DNA of 64,000 bases from Monarcha castaneiventris obscurior (GCA_026261815.1 JAMPIT010000510.1:18014001-18078000), one strand, 5' to 3'. Positions 11,734 through 24,576 are shown, counted from the stretch's first letter. Notes: generated by a model from the letters alone, not told the origin. Numbers and translations are program-made.

Positions 11734-14700
11734 TCACGTTCTCCTAGAAGCTGCTACCTTAATTCTGAAAGGGAAAAACCATCAGTCCTAAGGTCAGATG
11801 ACAGATGCAAACTGGCCATTCTTTCCCTCCTTCAGCTGATTAAAACACTCACTGTGGGTCTGCAGAGTGACGAGTCCCCTTGGTCCTTCCCAGCCACAGT
11901 GCTGAGATACTGACATACAAGGTTTGGGTCTCACTGTAGCCCCAGTTCCTGTATTGCTGGTTGCAATGCTGATCTATGATTAGAACATTTCTCATTTACA
12001 GAGAGTATTGCCGTGCTATTGTCTAAAAATATCCTGGTAATAATTTCAGACTTGTGAGGGCATTTGCAGTATAGCAGAAGGAATACTTGGTCATATTGCT
12101 GTGATCTAGGGTGGTTCAGTTAGGGTCTTTTAGTCCTAAAAGGGGTGTCCTTCAAAAGAAGTTCCTTATTTTTTAAATAGTAATAGCTCAAAGTTTCAGA
12201 TTATTCCTTTGATCACAAGATTTCATGCATATTGATGCTCTATAAGACCTCCAGGACTGTCTTAGGGAATGAACGGCACTACAAGGACAGTCTTGTCTTC
12301 ATTCATTTCTGGAAAAGTGGATGCCAGAATCTGGATTTGTACTCACATATGTTAGGGTGAAAAGCCACCAAAGCCCAGATACACAGGGCCCCCAGCATGA
12401 TGACATCCAACCTGACTGTCCAGTGCCACCTCAGAGGCAGAAATTTGCAGTTCTGAGTTATTCACCTTAGTTATCTTATACAGCTGAGGAAAAGAGGTAC
12501 CAGGCTGGGGTGTACAACAGCCAGGGTGCCAAGCAGAGGGATGCAGAGAAAATGCTGAAACAAGGGATGAGTCTGAATCCCTGTTCCAGGGATTCTGACA
12601 GCTGAGTGAGGTGGTTTATAGCTCTGAAAACCTGCAGCCACTTCAGTTGCTTCTTGTGTATGAATAACTCTGTTAAAAGAAGATGCCCAGCAGTAATGGT
12701 AGTGTTCCTCACCTTACACGTAGGGCAGGTGATGGACAGCATTCCGTAGGGGTGCTCATTCGAATGACTTTGGAATAGCAGCCGGCGTGTGAACTCCCTG
12801 CTTTGTGCTGAGCTCAGTGGTGCTGGCACGGGCTGGGTGTTGTGTAACCATCCCTGATAAACAAAGGATTCTAGGCAGCCCACCAACTAGTTAGAGAATG
12901 CCTAAACACACCGTGAAACAGAGTATCTGCTGAGACACTCATCTCATCCAAGATAAGAAGGCCTCTGGGAATACACATTAGAAGTACTTTAGGTGCCTAA
13001 ATAACTTTTCTGATGACAGCTTTGGTGCCTTTCAGGTATGCTTGCCACAGGCAGAATTGTTGTGGCTCACTCCCTTGAATGCAGGCATCTAAATTCTGTT
13101 TGAGCTATGCCACAGGCAGCTAAAGGCTTTTGTAATCTTTTCCTAACTATTTGAATTTATAAAAATATCATGTTTCAATAATATGGCAAGGATTCAAATC
13201 GTTTCTCATTTTACTATGTTAATTAGTAGGAGGTGATGTTTTAGATTTTCTAGATTCCTTCATTCTCCTAACATAATTACCAGAATAGGACTTAAATTAA
13301 TCCAGCAATTCCGAAGTGCTTTTCATTGATTTTATCACAGCTATATGTAAAAAAAAGAAAACCAAAAAAACTAAAAAAAAAATTCTGGACAGCATTTCAG
13401 GACTTCTTAAGTTGCTTTGCCAGCTTTTCTTTTGCTGAGGCCAGATTTTTGTCATCCCAGAATATTGTTTCAGATAACATCTAGGCACTGTTTTGCATTT
13501 TATGTATGACCTTTACACCTTATTTGCCAGACAAGCCCCCTCAGCTTCTACAAACTTTTTTTTTAAATTTCCCACAGCAATAGAAATTTAGCTATAACAT
13601 AAAAGGCATCTCTGAGTGAATGTGCTGATTTATAAAAATTGGAAAATGGCTTTCTTTTTTGTCTGAAGTGGAGTCTTTTCATTAACTTGGGGCTGGCCAT
13701 TTTAATGGTCCTACTGAAGACAGGGCAAAAGACAAAGGCTGATCAGCTATGCAGAGCAAGACTGTGCTGTCTAACCAATGTTAGCACTACAAACCCAGAA
13801 AAATAAATCTGTTTCCACAGCCTAAGATTTTGCCTGGTTTACAGCAGTCCAATTCAATAAATCTTGCATCCTGTTGTGCTGTATGGGCATTTGGTTGGTG
13901 GCTGTAGCTGCAGCCAGGTGATTTATTACTACTACTGACACATCCTTTTGGATGGATGTGTAACATTTCTTGCACTGGAAGTTGTTCTTCTTCCAGACAT
14001 GCACACCAGGAAATGTTAGCAGTACTACATCTTCCCCCGGATCAAATATCAGTGGTGAGTTGTTCCACATTTGTCTCTGAGGTCTTCCACCTTGCTAAGG
14101 CAGTAAGCAATGGAGAGGGAGCGCATCCAGATTTGCGTGGTGATGGCTGTTCCAGGGACAGGGGACTCCTGGGAATGGCAGGAGCCCACTGCTGCCATCC
14201 TCCTCCTCCAGCTGGCATGCTGGCATTCAGGTATCACAAGGTGGTGCTCTTCTACTTAGGGCAAATTATTCAGTGGCCATCACTTGAGGTGCCTGAGGCT
14301 CTCTCCCAGCCTTCTGCTACATAGGACAAGCTGAGCTAAGCAGCACTGTCGGTGGCTGCATGCCTGCTATCCCAGAAGTGATGCCTGGTGAGAACAACAT
14401 CTCCAAGGATCTGCTTCCCTATGTAAGAGAAGCTTAATTGCTGCACACTCACAGGATTGGAATGCGTTGTGGTACCATGAGATCTCTTCTTGGTGCCTCA
14501 TCAAAAGACATTCTCTTGAGCAGATGTCATAAAATCTGGGCTTAATGCTTCTTTCATGTTTGTAATTCTCCAGTGGGAAGAGAAGTAGATCCAGAAGACC
14601 TTTTCTATGGACTAAGGGTCTAGCTGTCTGCCATGCTCTTTCAAAGCTGAGCTCTCCACTCCTCACCTAAGTGAAATACTTCGGCCTTGTCACATACTGG

Positions 14701-16189
14701 TGTGGTACATCCCATTTAAAACATAGTATTCATCTTTTCTACCCAAGCTGGACTCTGTATTTTACTTCCTGCATTTCTCACTTATCCACTGTCTTTTCTC
14801 AAAGGGCTTCGTGGCTGCAAGGATGACACATTAAAGAATTTGTCATGTCTCAAAGGTCCTTTGATACTGCATATAAGGACCTAATACCAGGACTCTAGAA
14901 ACCACACAAAGGTAATATCTCAGAGAGCAGGAAAAGGATTGTACATGGACAGTGGCTCTGGGACTGTGTTTAAAGATGATCAAACATCTCCATTTTCTAC
15001 AAATGTAGCAGACAGATCTTATTATAATGAGTCTTCAGGAGGCTGTTGCAGGAGACTGGAGGATGCAGCAATCTTGTAGTTAACAAGAGCAATTGGATTA
15101 CAGAGTAGGCTGCAGTGATTGCTGCTCACTGTGTACCTGAGTGAGAACTGAACATTTCTCACTCCACGTTTCTCTGGGCTCCCCCTCTTTGTACATCCTT
15201 CTTACTGCAAGTAATATGCTGTGTCTGACAGGTGTTATTTTGTACAAGAGATAACACATTGCTGAGAGCTCTAAACTGTACTGTAATAAGGCCACTGGTC
15301 TACAGTTTTAAGCTACATACTGGAATACAGAAACGCTGTGCTTGTTATTTCTGGTTTTCTTTGAAAATTTTCTCTCCTTTTCATTGTTAGTGATCCTCTT
15401 AGTGCTCTGTATTTTACAACAAATTCTGTGTGCCCAGCTTTTAGGTATTTCTTGAGTATTTCAGTATCACGTGGCGAAACGCTGTTGTCATCACTGCATG
15501 CACCAGTAATTCATGTGCATGCAAATAAAAATAGTACTAACTTGTACAAGTTTTGTACAAGATCTTCTATAGTTAAAATTTGCTGCAGAAGCAGCGAATT
15601 TTATAGTTATAAACTTTGCTGCAAAGAAGTACAGAGACTTCGAGCTTGCTGCAGCATTCTGGAAAATAGAAGGGGATATGTTAATAACAAAGCAGCTTTT
15701 CTCTCTCTCAATCCATAGAATTTCTTATTCTTATGACCATCAGTCTGATTTTAACACCAATGTGACAGCATTTGCCATCTTCTCTTGAAATGTTTTCTCT
15801 AGCTAAAGGAAAAGATTGCTTGTATTTTCTCTGATCATATTCTGTGTGGACTCTGGAAAGAGCTGTGAACAATATGTTCCCTACTCGCTAGGATAGACAA
15901 TGTTAATGACAAGGCCAATTCTATTTTACAATCTATTGGATTCCATAAATGCACCTATATTGACTAAAGCAGCCTGCAGTAATAATATTGAAAATGGAGT
16001 TGAAACAAAATATGAGTGTATATTGGCAAAGAAGTTGTTCAATGTGATTGTAAAGTTCAAGTAATGTATCAGGAGTTTTAATGCATCCTGTCACACTTTG
16101 GGATAGGGTTATAATTCATTTAAAAAGCCTACAGCATTCAAGCATATAAACATGCACAAGAACGCTCAAATGACCTGAGTGTACCTTCA
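11734..16189. other. Gene-free stretch
   Basis: No gene is recognised. An A-rich low-complexity tract lies at about 13349-13382. The segment 14040-14330 is slightly GC-rich but has no identifiable content. A hairpin and octamer cluster near 15.5 kb is listed separately. Confidence 0.45.
15495..15552. other. Inverted-repeat cluster with octamer motif
   Basis: A 9-bp inverted repeat (TGCATGCAC at 15495-15503, its complement at 15515-15523) flanks an 11-nt loop. Its right arm overlaps a consensus octamer ATGCAAAT (15519-15526), the binding site of POU-family factors. Sixteen bases farther on is a perfect 14-bp palindrome centred on TTGTACAA (15539-15552), with a second TTGTACAA copy right after it. 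All of this is read directly. A role in transcription factor binding is inference only, and octamers occur at many other places in the window. Confidence 0.3.
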
Positions 16190-16487
16190 CTAAATTTGCA
16201 GATGGTACCAAGCTGAATGATGGGATGCCATCCAGAGGAACCTGGATAAGCTGGAGAGATGGGCCCATGGGAACCTCGTGAGGCTCATCAAGACCAAGTG
16301 CTGGTGCTGCACCTGTGTTGGGGCAACCTCCCGTATCAGTACAGGCTGGGGGATGAACAGATCCAGAGCAGCCCTGCCAAGAAGGACTTGGGGTAGCTGG
16401 AGCATGAGGGACTGGATGTAAGCCAGAAAAGTGTGAGATTGCAGCCCAGAATGCCTATCATGTCCTGGGCTGCACCAAAAGAAGTGT
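16190..16487 (+). mobile_element. CR1 non-LTR retrotransposon fragment (end of reverse transcriptase ORF)
   Basis: The sequence follows the well-known 3' coding part of avian CR1 elements for about 300 bp. Recognisable landmarks, in order, are GCAGATGGTACCAAGCTGA, GGATGCCATCCAGAGG-like text, a GGCTCATCAAG-AAGTGC stretch, ACAGGCTGGGGGATGAA, GCAGCCCTGCCAAGAAGGA, and a tract ending CCTGGGCTGCACCAAAAGA. Stops and small indels break the frame, so it is inactive. The fragment lacks both the 5' part and the CR1 3' tail. It ends abruptly where the next CR1 fragment begins. Family identity is from memory of the consensus, not from a search. Confidence 0.85.
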
Positions 16488-16494
16488 GTCTCTT

Positions 16495-17175
16495 GAAAAC
16501 CTTGAGAGCCTTGAGAGTTCATTCCACTTTCCCTTCAGCAAGGAAAAGGGCAAAGCCCTGTGTGTGTGGCAGAATAACCCCTGCACCAGAACGGGGTGGA
16601 AACAGCTGGCTGAGTCACAGCTGGCCCCAGTGAAAAGAACCTAAGGGCCCAGGTGCCAGGTTGAACATGATCCAGCCTGAGTTTCCATCACAGAAGAAGA
16701 CTGCTTCCTCACCTCCACTGCAAGGACCAAAGCCAGCATAGCAAGGACTATTATTATCCCTTCTGCTTGGCACTGCCCTATCTGGAACAATGTCCAGTTT
16801 AGAGCCTAAAACCCATTATGTGAGGGAGATGCTGAGGTGTCTAGGATAAAAAGAACACCAGGAGGTGATGAAATAGCAGCCCACAGCTATGCCAATGGGT
16901 ATTACAAAGACTACAGAATCAAGGCTTTCTAGGAAGTGGGAGATGCTCTGTTGCAGAAGAGGCAGTGGCCACAGATTGTGTTCTGAGAGGTTCAGGATAG
17001 AGTTTGGGAAACAGTTTGAGAGCCTAATGAGAATGGTGATAGAATCTTCATCCTTGGAACTGGTCCTGAAAACTCAATTAGAAAATGTGTGGCTGACCTG
17101 ACCAAGTGCTGGCAGTAGAGCCGCAGGGTGAACCCCAAAGGTCCTTCAAAACTAGCATTTCTGTGAGCTTATGAT
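16495..17175 (+). mobile_element. Second, more diverged CR1 fragment including 3' region
   Basis: This resembles another CR1 subfamily. It starts near the fragment matching CAGCAAGGAAAAGGGCAAAG and continues through AATAACCCCTGCACCAG, GGTTGAACATGATCCAGC, TTATCCCTTCTGCTTGGCAC, TGTCCAGTTT and TTCATCCTTGGAACTGG. It ends in a region like the CR1 3' untranslated end, GGTCCTTCAAAAC followed by TTTCTGTGA. The middle (about 16850-17000) is poorly alignable by eye. It is more decayed than the copy to its left and carries many stops. It restarts at a consensus position already covered by that first copy, so the two are separate insertions or a partial duplication. Confidence 0.7.
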
Positions 17176-20100
17176 GTGTTCCTGAGAATGCTCCTCTGTC
17201 AAAAAAAAAAATTATTGTTCCTACAGGAGTCATGTGGGGTGTTGGGACAGTACATTTTTCATGCATATTGCAAGCACACACAAGCCTGAAATGTGCCATT
17301 GCCAAGATGTGTCCACTTGCCAAAAAGAGAGGAGCAGACCACGATTTTGTGCCAAAAGCAGAAAGCCATGCAATCTTGGCAAGCATAGTGCATGAACCTA
17401 TGGCTGGCATGCTCCTAAGGCATCCTCTTTCCCTTCTTTTGCTTGGATCAAAGGCAGAATTAGTTCAGCTCTGCCCAGAGCATGGCAAGGACACATGTTT
17501 CTCACAATATGTGCACTGGTGGTGAGAATGAGCCTGATCTGGCACATTCAGTATTTTTAATATACCCATAGAACAAGATCTTAATGTTACAGACAGATTC
17601 AAGAATTCCGAATTCTGTTTGATTCTGACAGGATTAGAAGTTCAGCTCTAAGAATGAAGATATGTGGCTGGGAGCTTTGCTTCTCAGAGAGCACACAGGT
17701 AGCAACCCAGGACTCAGTGATGAAACTCCAGACCACAGCTCTACTCTTGATCTGTGAGTTCAAGAAACCTGAGCACCAAGCCAAAAGTCTGTCCCTGGGA
17801 AGGTTTGGTTAGGAGATTGAAGGGTCAGAGCTGTTCTGTTGTGCTGGAACTGGTGTGTGGAGGCATGACAGGGAACTGTCTCACTTGCTGTGACACATTT
17901 GCTTTAGGACAGAGATGATCAAGCAGGAGATGAATGGAAACACAACTTCATAAACCAAATTGGTTCAAGTGATTTTTTAAAATACAGTTCATTTCCAGAA
18001 TGTTTGTACTAGATAAAGAAGCTGGTGCTCTAAGAAGCAGGAACACTACATTAAATGGGATAATGAATAATAGTATAGCACGTAAAGAATAATGGTGTGA
18101 GCCCTCCAGAGGTGCTGAAGGGCTGCTGCAGTGTGTACCCCACACAGGCTGGGGCCCTGTTTTGGTAGATCCCGTGCAGTCATTTTATCTCGCCTCTGCT
18201 TTCAATATAACAATTGTGATCAGACTAGGAAGAAACAGGGTATCTTTCTCTTCTGTATCCTCTCCCACTTCCATTTCTGAGCGCTTTACCCTGTGCAAAA
18301 ATTGTCTGAGGACAAAAGGGCTGTCCTTCTTGTTCGTAGTTGCACATGATGGTCTCTTTGACATTATATTACTGCTACAGTCACCAGTCCCAAATAAGCC
18401 AGAATCTATACAGCTGCTTCTGTGAATCAGAAAAGCACAACCATCAAAAACAGTGCAGAAAATAAACACACAAGAGTGTTGCTGGTGGCAGTTTTATAAT
18501 TAAAGGAAGATCTTATCACCAGCAATGTAGCGTCTGTCACGATGTAGGGAAGTTGTTTCAATTTTGTATTTCTTTGTAGGGTTCATTGAGCGTTTTCAAT
18601 ACTTCAGTATTCCTCTTTAAAACTTTTGCCAGTGCCTTGCAATATTGGTCAAAGCTGACGGTGTCAACATCTGTAGGCCAATATTTCTGTATGAGGAATG
18701 TAGAAGACTTTTCGATACAAATCTGTGAAGTACTTTGTGAAGCTGGTGTTCAGAAACGGGGTAGTGCTGTAGCCAGCTGACAGGGTAGGGGTGGAGAAAC
18801 AGGAACGTATAGAAGGTAGAGTTTTCTGCTTGCATTTAGAAGGCAACTCTTGCTCTTTGAGGGGCACAGTTACCTCAGAGCAGGACAGATGTAAGTCGCA
18901 CGTAAGTTTCCCTCCCCCCGGACTTGGTAGCCCTTGTTCTGAAACTGTGCACTAGGAAACCTCTGAATAGCTTTTTCTAACATTCACTTGAGAAAAGGAG
19001 ATATACATCATTTGGTAGGATTTTATTTTTATATTCTAAATATTGATTTGTTCCTGCTTACCTCTTGCATATCTTTTCCTTTGGACCCGCACACTATAAT
19101 ACATCTTCTCCTCCAGCTTCCCATGGGATATTCCAGTCACGTTTAGTCCCTCCATCACCTCCATTGTTCCTTCCTTCCCACTATAACCTCTGGAGTGCAG
19201 CCAGTTGAAGTTCACACTCTATAATTGACTGGAGGCAGCTCCAGTGAAAGGGGTTAGATAATAATTGGTTTATTTCTGAGAAATGGAAACTGAAAAATGT
19301 AAGGGTAGCAGGGGAGAAGTGTGTTCTGACAAGTACATTTCATTAGACTAATTAATACATCTTATAAGCATTCAAACCCTTTCCCACTAAAATGCCCTTA
19401 ACTTCTACACCAGGACAATAAACCTCAGCAGTCTGAGTTATCTGAGTTTTATAGAAATTGAATTCCAACTGTGCAGTGTTTGCCAATGCAGTGATAATGT
19501 CCAAAGCTTCCTCTTGTTAAGTCTCCAATGCTTTGTCATTGAGTGAGCTGCATCAGGGGACTTCCAGGCCTTCTCGTGTGACCTAATCAGTGTCCAGCCT
19601 GAGTGATGGGATGATGGCAGGAGCCAGCATTCCTGCAAGATGAGGTGATGTTGTCACCAAGTGGAATCTCAAACTGAATTGGTGTGAAGCAAAGTATTTC
19701 ATGTCACTCCAGCAAATTCATAATAAATTTTTTTTGTATTTTGAGCATGTCAGAACATTTCATTTCAATAGAATTTAGTAAGAAACCTAGTGTAGACATC
19801 TTCCCTAAGAATATTTTTAAAAAGGCATATTTTGACATGAATAATGAAAATTTCAAGTCCTGTAATTCTGACTAGGAATGACAACAAACAGCATTATGTC
19901 AAATTATCCCACTGGATAAAATTGTTTTCATTCTCAGCTATACTTTTGGGGAATTGGGTGGGATGACATGTTTCTATACTAATCTTTTGTAGTATCTGTG
20001 CACCCTGAGACTATTGGTGTAAATTTAAAACAGACCTTTCTAACCCGAAGTAAAATTGGCATGCAGCCTTTTGATTCAGTTAACAGATGGTGTATGGTAT

Positions 20101-20325
20101 TAATGAGAACAGTTGTTAAATGCTTTCTAGTGTGACTCACCACACTGATAGCTGCATATTAATAAAAAGTGGACAGTGCTATCGCAGTTACAAGTGCTCT
20201 ATTGTTGAGGGGAGCTGGTTGAGCTGATTCATATAAACAGTTTCCCTCAGAAGTTCAGTCCAGAATATTTGGATTCATCCTCAAAGTTCTGGTTTTATGC
20301 AGCTGAAATCTGCTAACTTTACAGG

Positions 20326-20354
20326 AAAAAAAAAAAAAACAAAAACCAAAAACC
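20326..20354 (+). repeat. A14 tract followed by AAAAACC repeats
   Basis: A run of 14 A (20326-20339) leads into CAAAAACCAAAAACC. A nearly identical arrangement occurs at 62028-62052. It could be the tail of an old retroposed sequence or an independent low-complexity tract. No retroposed body was recognised upstream. Confidence 0.6.
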
Positions 20355-20971
20355 TTTTAAACCAGAAGTTTGATCTTAGTTTCTGGGAGGTAAATGAAGT
20401 CCAGCAGTTAATTATATTTATTTTTTAAAATTAATTTCTAACCTGGGTGATTCTTCTAGCTACTAACTGAAACTATCTAGGGAAAAATGAAACATATTTG
20501 TGATGCTGATATCACTATATGACATATTAGCTGTTAAACAGACCAGCTGGCAGGCATTCTTGCCTTTTCTTGGTATAAGTTATGAAGAGTTTTTGATAGG
20601 AATTTGTTTTTCCCCATTTTCACACTCATAAGAAATTGTTCTAGAGCCACATGATGGGATTGAATTCAATTCAGGTATTGTTTAAAAATCCTTGCTATGA
20701 GATTTTCTGATAAAGCACTCTGCCTATCAGTTATTTCAAGAGCTGGAAAAAACACTGACAGCATGCCACACATTTCATGAAATTAAAAGGACCGTAAAAA
20801 CAGGCCTAAACCACAAGACCATTAAAACTATTGCAAAGACAAGTAGATATCATTGTTAAACTCTTATTCTGTTGCCTTTATCTTGTTGGCTTTTAGGTTG
20901 CTTTTGCTTGCTTCTGAGTGGTAAATGAGCCTTAATGGAAACACTGCGGCTGAAGTGGCATCTGTAGCCCT

Positions 20972-20989
20972 GCTACAGCTAGCTGTAGC
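20972..20989. other. 18-bp perfect palindrome
   Basis: GCTACAGCT is followed directly by its exact reverse complement AGCTGTAGC, with no spacer. A specific 18-bp perfect palindrome is expected about 0.2 times by chance in 64 kb. It contains AGCTAGCT at its centre and could be a dimeric binding site. That is inference only. Confidence 0.5.
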
Positions 20990-23277
20990 TCATATGAGTA
21001 AAAATAAGCTCAAATATACCTAAACTAAAATTACAGACCTTGTTCTCTCTGGCTGCAGCATTGCAGTCAGAGTCCACAAGGAATAGCCCCTGGTGGAGAG
21101 AGTTATACAAAAGGTGCATGATTTAACTTTTTTTCCAGGATCTGTAAGGAGTCAAACTCCTTAAAGTACCAGAAATACACCAGATGGAGGGCAACTCTGA
21201 ATTGTCCTCTGATTCTTCATCATCTATGCAGAATTTCACTTATCTAAAGTTACAGTCTGGATTTAAGGGCATCCAAGAAAAGAGAGTGGTTGGAAAACAG
21301 CAGTCTGGTGCAATGCCAGAGGCTCACAACAAATCCAGGAGAATTTTACTATTCCCCTGCTGCTCCTATGAATAATCAAACCATATTTAAACTCTCTGGG
21401 GGATATTTTTTGATTCTTCAGCTCCCAGTAAGTCTTAGTAAGAATAGTGAGATTCCAGTGGGATCCTTAGCAGAGTAAAGTACATTTTGTGTTGTAGGCA
21501 ACCCCGCAGTGTCTGGTGGCAAAGGCTGGAGGAACACCTCGTATTCACAGGATGTTGCAACACAGTTCTCTTTACTCAGATGCCTGTTTGCACTTTGGGC
21601 TTGGGGTAATGCAAGGGAGATATAGAGACAGAGACAGGTATTGACCTTCTCAGGTGACCACTGACCCAGCAGTTGCCTGTGACTGGTATTTCAGACACGG
21701 CTGGAGCTCTCCCTGGGCTCTGCATTTCAGCTGCAGAAGAACTCCCCTTCTCTGGCAGTGGTGCAATTTGGATTTCCAGGTACTGCTGAGGGTCTCCTCC
21801 TGAGACTGCAATCACACAACTGTTTGCACACACACATGTACCTGCATGTCCAGGGGGCTTCATGCAAATCAATGAATTTGCCCAGGACAGTGAATTATGT
21901 ATTACTCTGTTTGACAAAAGGGGATGCAAAGGTTTGCAGCATAAAACTCTAGTGATACAAACAAATGTGACAAATAAGAGGGAACAAGTATGAAGTTTAG
22001 AGTTGGCCATCTCAAATGCAAATTTTCCTGAAAATCTCCTTAATATGCATTTAATTTCATCCAGCTATTGCTCTTCTTAAAAGAAAATATAATTAAACTT
22101 CCCTATGGTGTCTTTTAAAAACAAACAAAATTTGCAAACTCTACAGGAAAGAGCAGCGAAAAATAGGGAGTCTGGAGGAACTGAAAAATGAGGAAAAATA
22201 TACATAAACCTTGGTGAAGTGGTGGCTCACAGACAATGTGATAAACCTACAATTATTTGCAGTCTGTAAATACCAAGTGTAGAAATGTAGTAGGACACAG
22301 GCATAAGCAGGACTAAAAGGAGAGGGGAAAAAAATACATGCTGGGAGTCAAAGAATCAGACTGGTCACTGAGATGAAATGGAACTGGGGATTAATAGATG
22401 GCATGCCTATCTTGCAGGGAAGAAAGTGTTGGTAAATAAACAGGCTGAGAGAGATGTCAGGACTGTCCACCTCGCACTGTTGTGGTAAGGTGACTTGTTA
22501 AATCCCAGCCATTTATGTGTGTACATGCTTAGCTTTTAAAACCTGGCTTGGTTGCATGTTAAACACCATCTATCAGGCTGAGTTTCCCTGGCCCAATGCA
22601 AATTTGGGCCGCCTGTGCCACCCCCTCTGCAGCCACAGCAGGTACCCACAGGCAGAGGGCTGAGGCAGCTCTCCCATGGGCCAGTGCAGATTCACCGTCC
22701 CACTTGTCACTGCCATGTGGGCGTGGGTCTGGACGGGGCAAGACCATCTCTTTGGGAGTTTTGACCTTGTGCAGGATCAAAAAATGAAAATTGAAGCAAG
22801 ATCCTTTGAAAGGTTTTGGGAAGCCAGTGAGGATGTTGGGATAACAGAGCCGGCAGCCTCTGAACAGGTCTCTGCCCTGGCTGTACAGCAAGGTTTCTGT
22901 TCAGGCTCCCCTGCATCACCCCAGCAAGGTCTCAGACACAGTGGAAATACCCGTTTTACAAGGCGCAACATTTTTTTCCTCCTCCTCTCCCTCCGAAGTG
23001 CTGCCAGACGGGGCATCTTCTGCAGCAGCAAAAGAGGAGGAAGGTTTGTCCCAGCCCCAAGTAGAGCCAGGCAGGCTCTACCCAGCTCCACCCCTCTGCC
23101 CAGCCCTGGGCGCGGAACCAGGATCAGGCAAAAACTCCGGCCAGCCTTGCCCCAGCTGCTCCCAACTCGGAAACCTCTGAACAGAATGTTCCCGGCTGGG
23201 AACTGGAAACAAGCTTGCTCCTTGTTGCAGGTTTGCAAAAGGCTTCACGCACGCCAAAGACGGTCCCTGTCGCTCCT

Positions 23278-23286
23278 CCCCGCCCC
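23278..23286. promoter_or_regulatory. GC box (Sp1/KLF-type)
   Basis: CCCCGCCCC matches the reverse of the Sp1/KLF GC-box consensus and sits in the first CpG-dense core. GGCGGCCGATT follows 8 bp later. The motif match is direct. Binding is inferred. Confidence 0.4.
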
Positions 23287-23392
23287 ACCGGCGGCCGATT
23301 AAAGAGAGCACTTCCATCCACTAAGGTTCTTGGCTCTTGCTAACGGAGAGTTATTTCCTGCTTGGGGTGTGCTGGCCTCAGCCTCTGGAAAT

Positions 23393-23402
23393 GGGAAATT
23401 CC
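23393..23402 (+). promoter_or_regulatory. Consensus kappa-B-type site
   Basis: GGGAAATTCC fits the NF-kappa-B consensus GGGRNWYYCC exactly and lies about 110 bp right of the GC box. A near-miss, GGGAATTTTTCC, lies about 70 bp farther on. Function is inferred from the motif alone, and a single match could be chance. Confidence 0.3.
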
Positions 23403-24049
23403 ACCCTGAATCCGGCGGGAACTTATTTCACTGACCGAAGTCCTGTCTCAGTGACATTCTGTGGGAATTTTTCCTATGAGAAACCGGTGGCTTCTGAGGG
23501 TGGAAAAATGGAGCTTTGTCTAGGGTTTTAATCAGCCTGGTTAATCCACCACTAGAAAACATTGTAAAATGACCCTTTTGTGAATTTAGAAGCAAAATTA
23601 ATTTAATTAAACCAGCAAGACATTCACAGACTAGAGACAGCAGTTTTTATTACAGCCAGTCCGCTCTACCCTGCACTCTGAATGCAAAAGTCAGGCTATC
23701 TGATCAAGTAAAGCTGCTACTCCGAGTTAATAAAGCCAGCACTGAGGTTATGAGAGGTGCGAGGGGGGAAGGCCCTTAGGTCTCTCACTGCAGCTGGAAA
23801 AGGCACGGCTTTTGCACTGTGTGTTTACTGGTTTCCCTTCCCAGCAGGTTGTGGCCTGCCCTTCCAGGAGTGAAAACAGATCTACAGATGTTAGTTCATC
23901 AGGCTTACCTGTGTATGGTCTGAGTTTTGGCTTTGAGCGCTGCGTTCCTGCTGCGCTCCGCACCCGCATTAGCAGACACGGACTCCCCTCACCCCGGCTC
24001 TGTGCCAGGGCGGAGCACGCAGGGAGCGGGGAAGCTGCGGGTCTGTGTC

Positions 24050-24059
24050 CCTAAATAGG
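24050..24059. promoter_or_regulatory. Consensus CArG box (SRF-type)
   Basis: CCTAAATAGG fits CC(A/T)6GG exactly and lies at the edge of the second CpG-dense core. About four such matches are expected by chance in a window this size, so only its position in the island gives it weight. Confidence 0.3.
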
Positions 24060-24576
24060 ATTTCTAAGCGGTTCGCGTTTAAGTGTCACCAAGTTCAGCA
24101 GATGCAAGTAGAAAATGACCTCTCTGACTGACAGGCACAGAGCAAAGCTGCGTGCGGGGAGCTTGCACAGCACAGCCGGGCAGCTGTGGCAGAGGCAGGA
24201 GGAGCAGGGAGCCTGTGGGCAGACAGCCCTAGAGCATCAGGAAAGGGAGAAAATCCCAGGTGAGGCTGACCCAAAGGGTTTGGAGCACTGCCAGCCCCCC
24301 GTGATATGAGGGGCTTTTGATACCCAGGACTTTTCCACAGGCATGGTTTTCCAGGGACAAGGTTTGAAATGTAAAGCCACAAATTGGGTTAGAATAGCAA
24401 CTAAGAGAAAAAGTGAAGAAGCATTTAATATAACGGTAAATGAGATAGTTTTTATTAGAACATTAAAGAATAACGCCAGAAGGAGCAAGGCACAACGCCT
24501 GGCCTCAGGCTCTGGCGTCCCTATGGCTGGTGGAGCAGCAGCAGCGGCACTGAGGTGCTCTGTGAAAGCCTCCCCC

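Larger units (their letters stand above)
17176..22589. other. Gene-free stretch
   Basis: No gene or further CR1 is recognised. An A-rich tract (20326) and an 18-bp palindrome (20972) are listed separately. The segment 21480-21960 is mildly GC-rich with chance open frames. Everything else reads as ordinary AT-rich non-coding DNA. Confidence 0.45.

Noticed and set aside
12476..12886. 136-codon minus-strand frame containing a CPTC-type pair
   Set aside because: A single Cys pair is not a zinc-binding domain, and nothing else in the translation supports coding.
21576..22010. 144-codon minus-strand open frame
   Set aside because: No domain and no exon-like boundaries that I could defend.
22676..23302. 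208-codon forward open frame, the longest in the window
   Set aside because: It lies in GC-rich island DNA where stops are rare, overlaps long frames on the other strand, and its translation has arginine/proline-rich low-complexity text with no recognisable domain.
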